30,566 nucleotides of DNA from JANMAT01 sp031359995. Its GTDB lineage: Bacteria > Actinomycetota > Acidimicrobiia > Acidimicrobiales > Ilumatobacteraceae. Both the position numbers and the translations under genes were made by a program. The stretch covers positions 1 to 30,566 of the forward strand of contig JANMAT010000210.1 of NCBI GenBank assembly GCA_031359995.1, written 5' to 3'. Shown in pieces: positions 18,088-26,137 of this stretch (its first letter is position 1; every line of letters starts with the position of its first letter). The notes below the pieces were generated by a model. It saw nothing but the letters and a program-made list of their open reading frames with translations, made no database searches and was not told where the DNA came from.

Positions 18088-18720
18088 CTACAGGAACGCG
18101 TCGATGGCGTCCATGGCCGCCAGCGGGTCGGTCACGTGGATCGTCTGCCAGCCCAGGTCACGCGCCATGGCCACGTTCTGGGGGAAGTCGTCGAGGTACA
18201 GGATCTCGTCGTGGGCCACGCCGAGCGCGTCGCGTGTGATCTGGTAGATCGCCGTCTCGGGCTTGCGGGCACCCACGGCGAACGACTCGATCACGTGGGT
18301 GAAGTCGCCGAAGCGGATGTCGCGCTCCATCGTCTCGCGGAACTCGGCGAAGGTGTTGGTGAGCAGGCCGGTCAGCAGACCCCGGCCCTTCAATGACGCC
18401 ACCCTGTCCATCACCGGTGCGATCACCGTGTACTGCCCGGCCTTCATGATCGCGATGAGCTCGTCGCCATCGAGCATGACACCGTGGGGGTCGGCCCACG
18501 TTTGCAGCTCGGCCTGGATCTTGGCCACCGCCAGCTCGCCCCGCTCGGCGCGGTGCCACGGATGGTCGCCGCTCTCGTGTGGTCCGAGGATGATCTCGAG
18601 CATGGTGGCGGTGGTGACGTCGTGGCGGGCGGCCAGCACCGACAGCTGGTTCGTGATCGGCGTGATGAGCACGCCCCCGAAATCGAAGACCACCGCGCGA
18701 CAAGGACCGGATCCCACCAT
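18088..18720 (-). CDS. HAD-superfamily hydrolase
   Basis: A 210-residue haloacid-dehalogenase-superfamily hydrolase. Motif I is VVFDFGGVL with nucleophile Asp13 followed by Phe-Gly-Gly, as in epoxide-hydrolase-like HADs, where the second Asp of phosphatases is absent. Motif II is LLTNT, motif III is the Lys in RKPETAIY, and motif IV is YLDDFPQN. The helical cap lies between I and II. The length fits the group sometimes annotated as HAD-IA hydrolases; the reaction could be dephosphorylation or hydrolysis of an organic acid. I chose the ATG at 18720 over an upstream one because a complete promoter stands directly before it. It lies 115 bases upstream of the dehydrogenase gene on the same strand. 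Confidence 0.9.
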   Translation of the reverse strand: MVGSGPCRAVVFDFGGVLITPITNQLSVLAARHDVTTATMLEIILGPHESGDHPWHRAERGELAVAKIQAELQTWADPHGVMLDGDELIAIMKAGQYTVIAPVMDRVASLKGRGLLTGLLTNTFAEFRETMERDIRFGDFTHVIESFAVGARKPETAIYQITRDALGVAHDEILYLDDFPQNVAMARDLGWQTIHVTDPLAAMDAIDAFL

Positions 18721-18727
18721 GACCCTC

Positions 18728-18756
18728 ACCCTAGGGACGGCCCGGCGACCGGCCAA
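18728..18756 (-). promoter_or_regulatory. Promoter of the HAD hydrolase gene (-35 and -10), leaderless type
   Basis: On the minus strand TTGGCC (18756-18751) and TAGGGT (18733-18728) are separated by 17 bases, the standard housekeeping spacing. The ATG follows the -10 by seven bases. This is one of the two most complete promoters in the window and decides the start of the gene. Confidence 0.65.
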
Positions 18757-18916
18757 CTCAGCGCACGGCAGCCGGGCTGAGCGTCGACACCACCGACCGT
18801 GTGCACGAAGGTAAGAACCCGACGTGAATCGATCCCGCTGCGTTGACCCGGTCGAAATCTTCTCCGTACGGTCGAGCCGAGGACCCTCGCTTGCCGCCAG
18901 GCGAACGGACCTCAGC

Positions 18917-18962
18917 GGTACGGCACCGACCTCGGTTCGCCCGCCGAGGCCGGTGCCGTACC
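18917..18962. terminator. Long GC hairpin after the DUF6544-like gene
   Basis: Two 19-base arms (18917-18935 and 18944-18962) are complementary except at one position, around an eight-base loop TTCGCCCG. The stem starts eight bases beyond the stop of the minus-strand gene ending at 18970. There is no T-run on either side, so it would be an intrinsic terminator without a U-tract or an mRNA 3'-end stabiliser. It could act in either direction, though the only transcript known to enter it is the minus-strand one. Confidence 0.6.
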
Positions 18963-18969
18963 CACCGGG

Positions 18970-20166
18970 TCAGCGCACCAGCGCCAAGGCATCAGGGTGG
19001 CCACCGGTGGCGGCGCGGCCCTGGCCCTCCAGGTACCGAACATCGTCCACGTGGAGCTCGAGGTAGTCGAACCCGTCCGTGCCGGGGTCCTGCCAGCGGG
19101 CCCGTCCTTCGCACACGATCCGATGGCCGTGGAAGTCGTGCACGTCGCCCACCGGCGTCGACCACCGGCGCGGCGCGAACGACGCCCCGTCCGGCGCGGC
19201 CTGCTGCCGATCGTCCGACACGAAGTCGACCAGCTGATCGTTCTCGGCGAACACCAGCTCGGCCCGCACGGTGTGCCCGGCGTTGGTGTAGGTCGCGCCC
19301 ACGCGGTGGGCGTCGATCGCCGACCACTCGACGGGCACATCCACCAGGGCGCCCGGCGCGAAGACGCACAGGTCGTTGAACAGCGTCACCGTCTCGGCCC
19401 GCGTCAGCATCGACCCGGAGGCATCGACCATCGGGGCGATCGACATCGCCCGCACGCGCATGCGGGCCGACGGACCGACGTAGCTGTGGAACACGTCGAT
19501 CGGGATCCCGCCCCTGGTCGCATCCATGCAGAACAGACGGCGTGGCGCCGACCCGAAGGTGTTCGTCTGCTCGCCGACGAAGGTCATCCACGGCTCGTCG
19601 GGCCCGCCGCGGATGCGGCCACGTATCCGTGCCACGAACCCGGCCACGTGGGGCTGCCCCACCGCGCCGCTGGCCACGACATAGGCCGCCACGGGCCCGG
19701 GGAGACGAGCCAGATCGGCGATCGTGATGACGCCGGGTGCGACCGATGGCGCGTCAGCCACGGCCCGCAGCGCCGAGCGACGGTAGCCGGCCCGCAGACC
19801 CAACGGTCCTTCGGCGGCGAGGCCGTGCAGCGCGGCGAACGCCAGCACCACGTTGGCCACCGTGCCCATGCTGGCATCGCGCCACGACGTCACGATCACC
19901 AGTTGCGACACGACGGCGGCGACCAACCCCACCGCCCACCACCAGCGGACCCCGATCACGAGCAGCAGTCCGGCCCCGGTGACCAGCACCGCGGCCGCCA
20001 GCCAGCCGAAGGCGACACCGACACCGACGGGTTCGGAGAGCTGGGCCACGTGGGCCCAGCCGAATCCCTTCACGACACCGAGCACGTGGATCAGGCCGTG
20101 CATCATCACGAATGCACCGAGCACGCGTCGAACGTGGCATCTCCAGGCCGCGCGTGGCGTGCTCAT
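18970..20166 (-). CDS. Membrane-anchored DUF6544-like protein
   Basis: A 398-residue protein in two parts. Residues 12-120 contain about four hydrophobic segments, starting VLGAFVMMHGLIHVLGVV. From about 145 the soluble part begins LPGPVAAYVVASGAVGQPHV and holds a beta-rich domain: RIRGRIRGGPDEPWMTFVGEQ, then MRVRAMSIAPMVDASGSML, TRAETVTLFNDLCVFAPGAL and a closing FDYLELHVDDVRYLEG. This order matches proteins I recall as DUF6544, whose function is unknown; the name is from memory. A Shine-Dalgarno AGGGAG is six bases before the ATG. The small membrane protein lies 83 bases upstream on the same strand, and the strong hairpin follows its stop. Confidence 0.78.
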   Translation of the reverse strand: MSTPRAAWRCHVRRVLGAFVMMHGLIHVLGVVKGFGWAHVAQLSEPVGVGVAFGWLAAAVLVTGAGLLLVIGVRWWWAVGLVAAVVSQLVIVTSWRDASMGTVANVVLAFAALHGLAAEGPLGLRAGYRRSALRAVADAPSVAPGVITIADLARLPGPVAAYVVASGAVGQPHVAGFVARIRGRIRGGPDEPWMTFVGEQTNTFGSAPRRLFCMDATRGGIPIDVFHSYVGPSARMRVRAMSIAPMVDASGSMLTRAETVTLFNDLCVFAPGALVDVPVEWSAIDAHRVGATYTNAGHTVRAELVFAENDQLVDFVSDDRQQAAPDGASFAPRRWSTPVGDVHDFHGHRIVCEGRARWQDPGTDGFDYLELHVDDVRYLEGQGRAATGGHPDALALVR

Positions 20167-20249
20167 CGGATGCTCCCTCTCTCGCCGTCACCCTGCAGAT
20201 GCCCGTTCGCGACCGATCGAAACCCCGCCCGGCATCGGCAGGCGGCGAG

Positions 20250-20456
20250 CTACGCGAACGCGTGTGACACGACGGCGACCGCCGCCCAGCCGACCAGGCC
20301 CATCGTCGCGAACGTCAGCAGGAGGCGGCCCGCCGTGCCGAGGCGGGGCCGCGGCTCCGGGTCGGCGTCATGCTCCACGGCGAGCGGGGGCACCACCGCG
20401 AGGTGGCGGACCCGCTCGACCTGCTCACGTTCGTCTGTTTCCCGCAACGCTCCCAC
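20250..20456 (-). CDS. Small single-pass membrane protein
   Basis: A 68-residue product with a charged N-terminal half (GALRETDEREQVERVRHL) and one C-terminal membrane segment, GRLLLTFATMGLVGWAAVAV at about 43-62, ending SHAFA. No family is recognised. I chose the GTG at 20456 because GGGGGG lies five bases before it; a GTG at 20498 would add 14 residues but has no Shine-Dalgarno. It may be a helper of, or co-transcribed with, the DUF6544-like gene 83 bases downstream. Small hydrophobic frames can arise by chance in such GC-rich DNA, so confidence is moderate. Confidence 0.5.
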   Translation of the reverse strand: MGALRETDEREQVERVRHLAVVPPLAVEHDADPEPRPRLGTAGRLLLTFATMGLVGWAAVAVVSHAFA

Positions 20457-20645
20457 GATGACCCCCCGGACGCCCTGCCGACTCCCATTCAACGCCACCG
20501 GCGGTGGGACCGGCGACAGTGGAGGCGGCTCGACGGGTGTCGATGTCGCCTCGATGGCCCCGGGTCACCACCAAAGGTGCTCAGGCCCACACTCAACGGG
20601 TCGCGTGCCCTCGTGCGTGGTCGCCAGCGAGCGGCCGCGCTGCGG

Positions 20646-20675
20646 TTGGTCCCGGGTGCCGGCCTCACTTAGGGT
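20646..20675 (+). promoter_or_regulatory. Promoter of the cyclase-family hydrolase gene
   Basis: TTGGTC (20646-20651) and TAGGGT (20670-20675) are 18 bases apart. Initiation about seven bases later would give a leader of roughly 50 bases that contains the GGGGGA Shine-Dalgarno before the ATG at 20734. The pair closely resembles the HAD-gene promoter. Confidence 0.55.
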
Positions 20676-20733
20676 CATTCGTGGGAACGCGATCCGCCGG
20701 CTGGGGCCACGGATCGGAACGAAGGGGGACCTC

Positions 20734-21696
20734 ATGGCCACGGAGCAGCACCACGATCTCGCGTCGGTGAAGGAGCTGTGCACCAAGTACCGGAACTGGG
20801 GAAAGTGGGGGCCCGACGACCAGCTCGGCACGGTCAACAACATCACTCCCGAGAAGATCCGCGAGGCGGCCGGGCTGGTGCGCAAGGGCACGGTGTTCTC
20901 GCTGGCGCTGCCGCTCGACGCCTCCGGGCCGATGACCGGTGCGTACGGGCGGGTGAACCCCGTGCACGTGATGCTGCAGGACGGCGGTGACATCGCCTCG
21001 GGCGCCCAGGACCACTTCCCGGCGCTGCGCTACACCGACGACGCCGTGTACCTGGTGCTGCAGTGCGCGACCCAGTGGGACGCGCTGGCCCACATCTACC
21101 ACGAAGGCCAGATGTACAACGGCTACGGCACGGCCGCGGTGAACAGCAGCGGCGCCAACAAGAACTCCATCACCAACGTGAAGGACAAGATGGTGTCGCG
21201 CGGCGTGCTGCTCGACATCGCCCGCTACAAGGGCAAGCCGTGGCTCGACGTGAGCGAGCCCATCCACCACGACGACCTCGTCGGTTGCGCGGCGGCGCAG
21301 GGCGTGGCGGTCGGCTCGGGCGACATCGTGCTCGTGCGCACCGGCCGCATCGGTGCCGTCCGCGAGCGGGGCGAGTGGGGCGACGAGTACGCCGGCGGCC
21401 CCGCGCCCGGCCTGGCCATCAGCGCGTCCGAGTTCTTCTGCACCCGTGGCGTCGCTGCCGTCGCCACCGACACATGGGGCATCGAGGTGCTCCCGAACGA
21501 GACGCCCGACGTCTTCCAGCCGCTGCACATCATCATGTTGGTGAACGCCGGCATCCACATCGGCGAGATGTTCGACATGGAGGCGCTGGCCGACGACTGC
21601 GCGGCCGACGGCGTCTACGAGTTCATGTTCGTGGCCCCCCCGTTGACGGTCACCGGCTCGGTCGGTTCGGCCATCAACCCGCAGGCCATCAAGTAG
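20734..21696 (+). CDS. Cyclase-family (kynurenine-formamidase-like) metal hydrolase
   Basis: A 320-residue protein of the cyclase/formamidase family, which hydrolyses amides or lactones with a metal ion. Here the usual metal motif (H-x-GTH-x-D-x-x-x-H) reads CATQWDALAH (111-120), with Gln114 in the place of a histidine, a form I have seen in larger actinobacterial members. Asp116 and His120 are kept. Other segments are GPDDQLGTVNNITPEKI near the N-terminus, GVLLDIARYKG and GDIVLVRTGR. The Gln variant may change the metal or the reaction. The strong GGGGGA Shine-Dalgarno five bases before the ATG sets the start. The FAD monooxygenase starts 42 bases downstream, so the two may act together, but that gene also has its own promoter. 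Confidence 0.88.
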   Translation: MATEQHHDLASVKELCTKYRNWGKWGPDDQLGTVNNITPEKIREAAGLVRKGTVFSLALPLDASGPMTGAYGRVNPVHVMLQDGGDIASGAQDHFPALRYTDDAVYLVLQCATQWDALAHIYHEGQMYNGYGTAAVNSSGANKNSITNVKDKMVSRGVLLDIARYKGKPWLDVSEPIHHDDLVGCAAAQGVAVGSGDIVLVRTGRIGAVRERGEWGDEYAGGPAPGLAISASEFFCTRGVAAVATDTWGIEVLPNETPDVFQPLHIIMLVNAGIHIGEMFDMEALADDCAADGVYEFMFVAPPLTVTGSVGSAINPQAIK

Positions 21697-21726
21697 CCCT
21701 CGGACGCGGCCGGTCCGCACATGACA

Positions 21727-21732
21727 TAGCGT
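21727..21732 (+). promoter_or_regulatory. -10 element of the FAD monooxygenase gene, leaderless type
   Basis: TAGCGT six bases before the ATG at 21739, without a Shine-Dalgarno. It lies just downstream of the cyclase-family stop. Confidence 0.55.
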
Positions 21733-21738
21733 CCAGCC

Positions 21739-23148
21739 ATGGGGAACATCGTGGTGGCGGGTGGCGGCATGTGCGGGCTGGCGGCGGCGATGGTGCTGGC
21801 CGACGACGGCCACCGCGTCGTCGTGCTCGAACGTGACGAGGCCGGCCCGCCGGCCGACCCCGCTGCCGCGTTCAACGCCTGGGATCGGCGCAGCATCGCC
21901 CAGTTCGGGCTGGCCCACTGGCTCCACGCGCGCGGAACCTCGATCCTGAGGCGTGACCTGCCGTCCGTGCAGGCCCTGCTCGAGGGGAACGGGGGGTACC
22001 GGTTCAACCTCGTGAAGTACCTGCTGAGCGTGCAGGCGGGCGCCACGGAGGAGCCCGACGACGACCGCTTCGATCAGGTGACCGGCCGGCGCTCCACGCT
22101 CGAGTGGGCCATGGCCACCGCGGCGGCCGCCCACGCCGGCGTCACGGTGCGGCGGGGCGTCGTCATCGCCGGCTTGAGCACCGGCGCGTCGGTCGCGGCC
22201 GGCATCCCCCACGTCGATGGGGTGCGGCTGGCATCCGGCGAGGTCGTGCCGGCCGATGTCGTCATCGACGCGACCGGTCGGCGGTCGGCCACGCCCACGT
22301 GGCTCGCTGCCATCGGCGCCCCGCCCCCGCACGAAGAGGCCGAGGACAGTGGCTTCGCCTACTACGGCCGCTACTACCGCTCACCCGACGGGAGCGTGCC
22401 GGGGATCATCGGGCCGCTCCTGGCACCGCTCGGCTCGTTCTCGGTGCTCACGTTGCCGGCCGACAACGGCACCTGGTCGGTGACGCTCTACGGCCTCAGC
22501 GAGGACAAGCCACTGCGCCGCTTCCGGGACCCGGCCGTGCACGAGCGAGTCGTGCGGGCCTGCCCGCTGCATGCCCACTGGCTCGACGGCGAGCCGATCA
22601 ACGACATCGTGTCCATGGCCGGCATCGTCGACCGCCACCGCCGGTTCGTGGTCGACGGGCGGCCGTGCGCCACCGGGCTGCTGACCGTCGGTGACGCCAG
22701 TTCGTGCACCAACCCGTCGCTCGGGCGCGGCATCACCTTCGGTCTCATGCACGTCGAGGTGCTGCGCGCCGCCGTGGCCGCCCACCTCGACGACCCGCTC
22801 GAGCTGGCGATCGAGTTCGATCGGCGCACCGAGGCGGAGCTGCGCCCGTGGCATGACGCCACCAGGACGATGGACCGGCGGCGGGTGCACGAGATGCAGG
22901 ACCACATCGCCGGCCGCACGCCCGAGGCGGACCCGGCCGGCGCCATCGGCGATGCGCTCGTGGCCAACGCGGCCAGCGACCCCGTGGCCACCCGCGCATT
23001 CGGCGACATCTTCAGCTGCATCGCCACTGCCGAGGAGGTCTTCGCCCGACCCGGCGTGTTCGACCACATCGCCGGGCTGGCCGGCTCGATCTCCGTCGAC
23101 CCGCTCCCCGGACCCGACCGCACCCAGCTTCTCGACCTCGTGTCCTGA
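21739..23148 (+). CDS. FAD-dependent monooxygenase/oxidoreductase
   Basis: A 469-residue flavoprotein of the PHBH/geranylgeranyl-reductase-like superfamily. The dinucleotide motif is VAGGGMCGLAAAMVL (6-20), followed by VVVLERD. DATGRRS (177-183) is the second FAD motif and the C-terminal FAD site is VGDASSCTNPSLGRGITFGLMH (317-338). These would oxidise an aromatic or isoprenoid substrate, possibly by hydroxylation. No flavin reductase or ferredoxin gene is adjacent. The gene begins 42 bases after the cyclase-family hydrolase, with its own -10, and converges with the nucleotide-cyclase gene 79 bases downstream. Confidence 0.9.
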   Translation: MGNIVVAGGGMCGLAAAMVLADDGHRVVVLERDEAGPPADPAAAFNAWDRRSIAQFGLAHWLHARGTSILRRDLPSVQALLEGNGGYRFNLVKYLLSVQAGATEEPDDDRFDQVTGRRSTLEWAMATAAAAHAGVTVRRGVVIAGLSTGASVAAGIPHVDGVRLASGEVVPADVVIDATGRRSATPTWLAAIGAPPPHEEAEDSGFAYYGRYYRSPDGSVPGIIGPLLAPLGSFSVLTLPADNGTWSVTLYGLSEDKPLRRFRDPAVHERVVRACPLHAHWLDGEPINDIVSMAGIVDRHRRFVVDGRPCATGLLTVGDASSCTNPSLGRGITFGLMHVEVLRAAVAAHLDDPLELAIEFDRRTEAELRPWHDATRTMDRRRVHEMQDHIAGRTPEADPAGAIGDALVANAASDPVATRAFGDIFSCIATAEEVFARPGVFDHIAGLAGSISVDPLPGPDRTQLLDLVS

Positions 23149-23185
23149 GCGGTCGCCGACCCGTCGGCGGCGGGCTACCGACCGC
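23149..23185. terminator. Weak GC inverted repeat between convergent genes
   Basis: GCGGTCG (23149-23155) pairs with CGACCGC (23179-23185), with an inner CCGAC-cc-GTCGG. It lies directly after the FAD gene stop and before the stop of the opposite gene, where a terminator is expected. There is no T-run and the two stems compete, so this is tentative. Confidence 0.35.
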
Positions 23186-23227
23186 GCCAGTCGACGCCAG
23201 AACGAACCCCATCGTGGTCAGCAGTCG

Positions 23228-25858
23228 TCAGGTGAGCACGGCGGCGACGGTCGTGCGGGCGTACGCGACGAGTTCGTCGGGTGTCATCGTCGCGCCCCGC
23301 GCCTGCCAGGCGGCGGCCTGGTCGTGGGGGATGTCGGTGATGAAGGGAGCGGCCCGGCGGCGACCGACCATGGAGGGTGGCCTGATCTCGGACTTGTCGA
23401 CGGCACCCCAGAGAACGAATGCTTCCTCTCGGAACCCGCGAATCGCCAGGGACTGCGCGATCTCTTCAGCGACCGCAACGATTCCCCAGGCGACGCGTAG
23501 CCGGTCCCACAGGTCGAGGGATTCCGCCTGGGGAGCGAACACGTCGTCGAGCGTGGCCTCGGGTAGTCGGGCTCGCCATCCACCCTGGCCCATGAGTGCA
23601 ACACCCAACTGGATCACCGCGCCCGCGGAACGGGAAAGAGCGACCGCCTGCCCGGCGAGCTCGGCGGCGGTGGCTTCGTCGCCGGTCATGTAGAAGGGCA
23701 CGGCGCGGTAGAACGCGAACATCGCCGAGAACACGGGGCTGTCGAGGCGGGTGGCGATCGGAACGACTGCGGTTGCGTCAAGCCCGCCGAGCAGCACGAG
23801 GTAGGCCCGGGTCTGCGCAGTCCGCCATGTCGGCCGATCGGAGCCATAGCGGGCCAAGGCCTGCTCGAGCCGTCCGATTGCATAGCTCCACTCGTCCGGG
23901 TGGAGCGATGTCTGCGTCGCGTAGTGACGCAGGGCAAGGTGGTGCTCGGCGTCGCCGACGGCGTCGCCGACACGTTCGACCGCGAGCTGGATGTCGTGGG
24001 TTCTGTTCTGCAGCCACCAGAACCCAACCGCCGCCGCGAGCGCGGCAACCTCGTGACGGTCGTTGCGCCCTTCGACCATCGTCACCGTAGCGTCACACCA
24101 GTCGGCCAGTTCCAGCAGCCCGCGTTCGTGGCCGACGACGGCGAGCCCATCGACGATGCTGACCGCCTGCTCGGCATCCGCGGCCTCGATCGCCCATCGA
24201 TGCGCGCGTCGGAAGTTGGCCAGCTCTGTTTCGACGACGTCAGCCCAGACACCGAAGGCCGCGCCGACGCTGCCCGCTCCGACCGCGCCAGCGAGTTGCG
24301 CGAACCACAGCGCATGCCGGCGCGACGCGTCGACGAGGTCGCTCGGGGTCAGCCGCGTGGTGACGTGCTGATTGATCGGTTCGAGGAGGCGATATCGCGG
24401 TTCACCCTCGCCGTGGTCTTGGACAAGCAGGCCGGCGTCGATCAGTTGTTCGAAGGCGTCGACCACGCTGACGTCCCCTGGGCCCTCGCCCGCGATCGCT
24501 TCGGCCGTTTCGAGACTGAACCCACCGATCACCACCGTCAGTCGGGACAACACCTGCCGGGACGACGGGGTGAGCTCCTCGAGCGACCAGGCGATGAGCC
24601 GATCGAGATCACGATGCCGTTCCTCGAACAGGCCTGCAGCATCGGTGAGAAGTTCCGGCCGGCCTTCCCAGCGCGCCAGCAACTGGCCAGGGGTCAACGT
24701 GCGACACCGCGCCGCGGCGAGTTCCAATGCCAGCGGGAACCCGTCGAGGCGACGGCAGAGCTCCTCGAGTGCATGCTGATCGTCTGCCGTATCGAAGGTC
24801 GGGCGGGTCACGGCCATGCGGTCGGCAAACAGCTCGATCGCCGCGTGCCGGTCGAGTGGGGGAAGGGGCACCCGTAGCTCACCGACAACACCCAACGGCA
24901 CGCGACTCGTCGCCAGTACATGGAGCCCGCGGCACTTCTCCGACAAGACCGCTATCGCGGCCTGCACCGCGGCGCTCACCTCTTCACAGTTGTCGACGAC
25001 GAGCAACACCTGACGATCACGCAACCATCCCGCGACACTGTCCAACAGCGAGCGCTCCCGTTCGGGGCGCACACGCAAACCTTCCGCGATCGCCGAGTCG
25101 ACGGTGTCCGACGCGATGCCGGCCAGCCCGACGAAGTAGACGCCGTCCGGGAACACCGCCACCAACCGTTGAGCGGCCTGGGCGGCCAACCGGGTCTTTC
25201 CCCCACCGCCAGGTCCCGTCAACACCACGACCCGCTCCACCGGTATCCGATCGGTCAACCGGTCCAACTCTGCGTCCCGACCCCGGAACCTGGTCGTCCA
25301 CTCCGGCAAGTGAACCGCAACCGAGCCCGATGCCCGCAACGCCGGAAACGATCGTGAACCGACCTGATAGACCCGCTCCGGCGTGGCCAGATCCTTCAAC
25401 CGCCACTCACCAAGGTCGGTCAACCCGTCGAGGTCGACGAGCCGTGCGGTCGTCCCCGACACCAGTGTCTGGCCACCGTGACCGGCAGCCATCAACCGGG
25501 CGGCACGATTCAACGTCGGCCCGAAGTAGTCGCCCTCGCGTTCATCCGCTGTCCCGGTGTGGACCCCCATCCGCACCATCACCCGCACCGGCTCGGGCCA
25601 CGCCTCGCTGGCCAACGCCCGCTGTGCGGCACCGGCCGCCGCGAGCGCCTCGGCCGCGGTCCAGAACGCCGCCGCGAACGCGTCACCCGCCGTGGAGAAC
25701 ACATGGCCACGACGCGCCGTGATCGCCGAACGCACGATCACGTCGTGGCGCGCTACGGCCGCAGCCATCCCGTCAGGGTGTGCCTCCCACAACCGCGTCG
25801 ACGCTTCGATGTCGGTGAACAGAAACGACACGGTCCCCGAAGGCACCAAACTCTCCAC
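23228..25858 (-). CDS. Class III nucleotide cyclase fused to an ATPase and a helical C-terminal region
   Basis: An 876-residue multidomain protein. Residues 9-165 are a class III adenylate/guanylate cyclase domain with metal Asp16 (FLFTDIEAST) and Asp59 (STAGDAFAAAF), and the transition-state pair Asn117-Arg121 (NRAAR). Next is a signal-transduction ATPase with Walker A GPGGGGKT (215-222), Walker B VVDN (287-290) and an arginine-rich ATSRVPLG. The remaining part, from about 400, is helical and TPR-like. No LuxR helix-turn-helix is visible at the C-terminus, so it is more likely a regulated cyclase than a DNA-binding factor. The start is a GTG, with a GAGAAT -10-like site six bases before it; further upstream codons have no coding character. 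Confidence 0.9.
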   Translation of the reverse strand: MESLVPSGTVSFLFTDIEASTRLWEAHPDGMAAAVARHDVIVRSAITARRGHVFSTAGDAFAAAFWTAAEALAAAGAAQRALASEAWPEPVRVMVRMGVHTGTADEREGDYFGPTLNRAARLMAAGHGGQTLVSGTTARLVDLDGLTDLGEWRLKDLATPERVYQVGSRSFPALRASGSVAVHLPEWTTRFRGRDAELDRLTDRIPVERVVVLTGPGGGGKTRLAAQAAQRLVAVFPDGVYFVGLAGIASDTVDSAIAEGLRVRPERERSLLDSVAGWLRDRQVLLVVDNCEEVSAAVQAAIAVLSEKCRGLHVLATSRVPLGVVGELRVPLPPLDRHAAIELFADRMAVTRPTFDTADDQHALEELCRRLDGFPLALELAAARCRTLTPGQLLARWEGRPELLTDAAGLFEERHRDLDRLIAWSLEELTPSSRQVLSRLTVVIGGFSLETAEAIAGEGPGDVSVVDAFEQLIDAGLLVQDHGEGEPRYRLLEPINQHVTTRLTPSDLVDASRRHALWFAQLAGAVGAGSVGAAFGVWADVVETELANFRRAHRWAIEAADAEQAVSIVDGLAVVGHERGLLELADWCDATVTMVEGRNDRHEVAALAAAVGFWWLQNRTHDIQLAVERVGDAVGDAEHHLALRHYATQTSLHPDEWSYAIGRLEQALARYGSDRPTWRTAQTRAYLVLLGGLDATAVVPIATRLDSPVFSAMFAFYRAVPFYMTGDEATAAELAGQAVALSRSAGAVIQLGVALMGQGGWRARLPEATLDDVFAPQAESLDLWDRLRVAWGIVAVAEEIAQSLAIRGFREEAFVLWGAVDKSEIRPPSMVGRRRAAPFITDIPHDQAAAWQARGATMTPDELVAYARTTVAAVLT

Positions 25859-26137
25859 CGCGGCATTCTCCCACGCCCCCAACCAACCCCCCGGCAGACC
25901 GAGCCGCTCGCCTTGGCCGCTCAGGCAGGCCGACCGTGCGTCGGCGCCGTGGGTGACGCCGAGCGACCGCGCGTGGGAGCAGTTGAAGTGGGCGAACGGG
26001 CGCACCGCGCTCGACGGTCACGAGCGGCTCACCGATTGGGGCGTGGCATTGCGCACCCCTTGCCGAGTGGGACAGAACGGAAGGGCCGACAGATCCGGGA
26101 GCGGCTCGAACGACGCACCGAGCTCACGGACAGAAGA
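25859..26137. other. Intergenic region upstream of the cyclase-ATPase gene
   Basis: No gene or clear regulatory site is visible here apart from the GAGAAT site next to the GTG at 25858. An open frame continues upstream of that GTG for about 49 codons, but it reads as noise, so I do not extend the protein into it. Confidence 0.5.
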
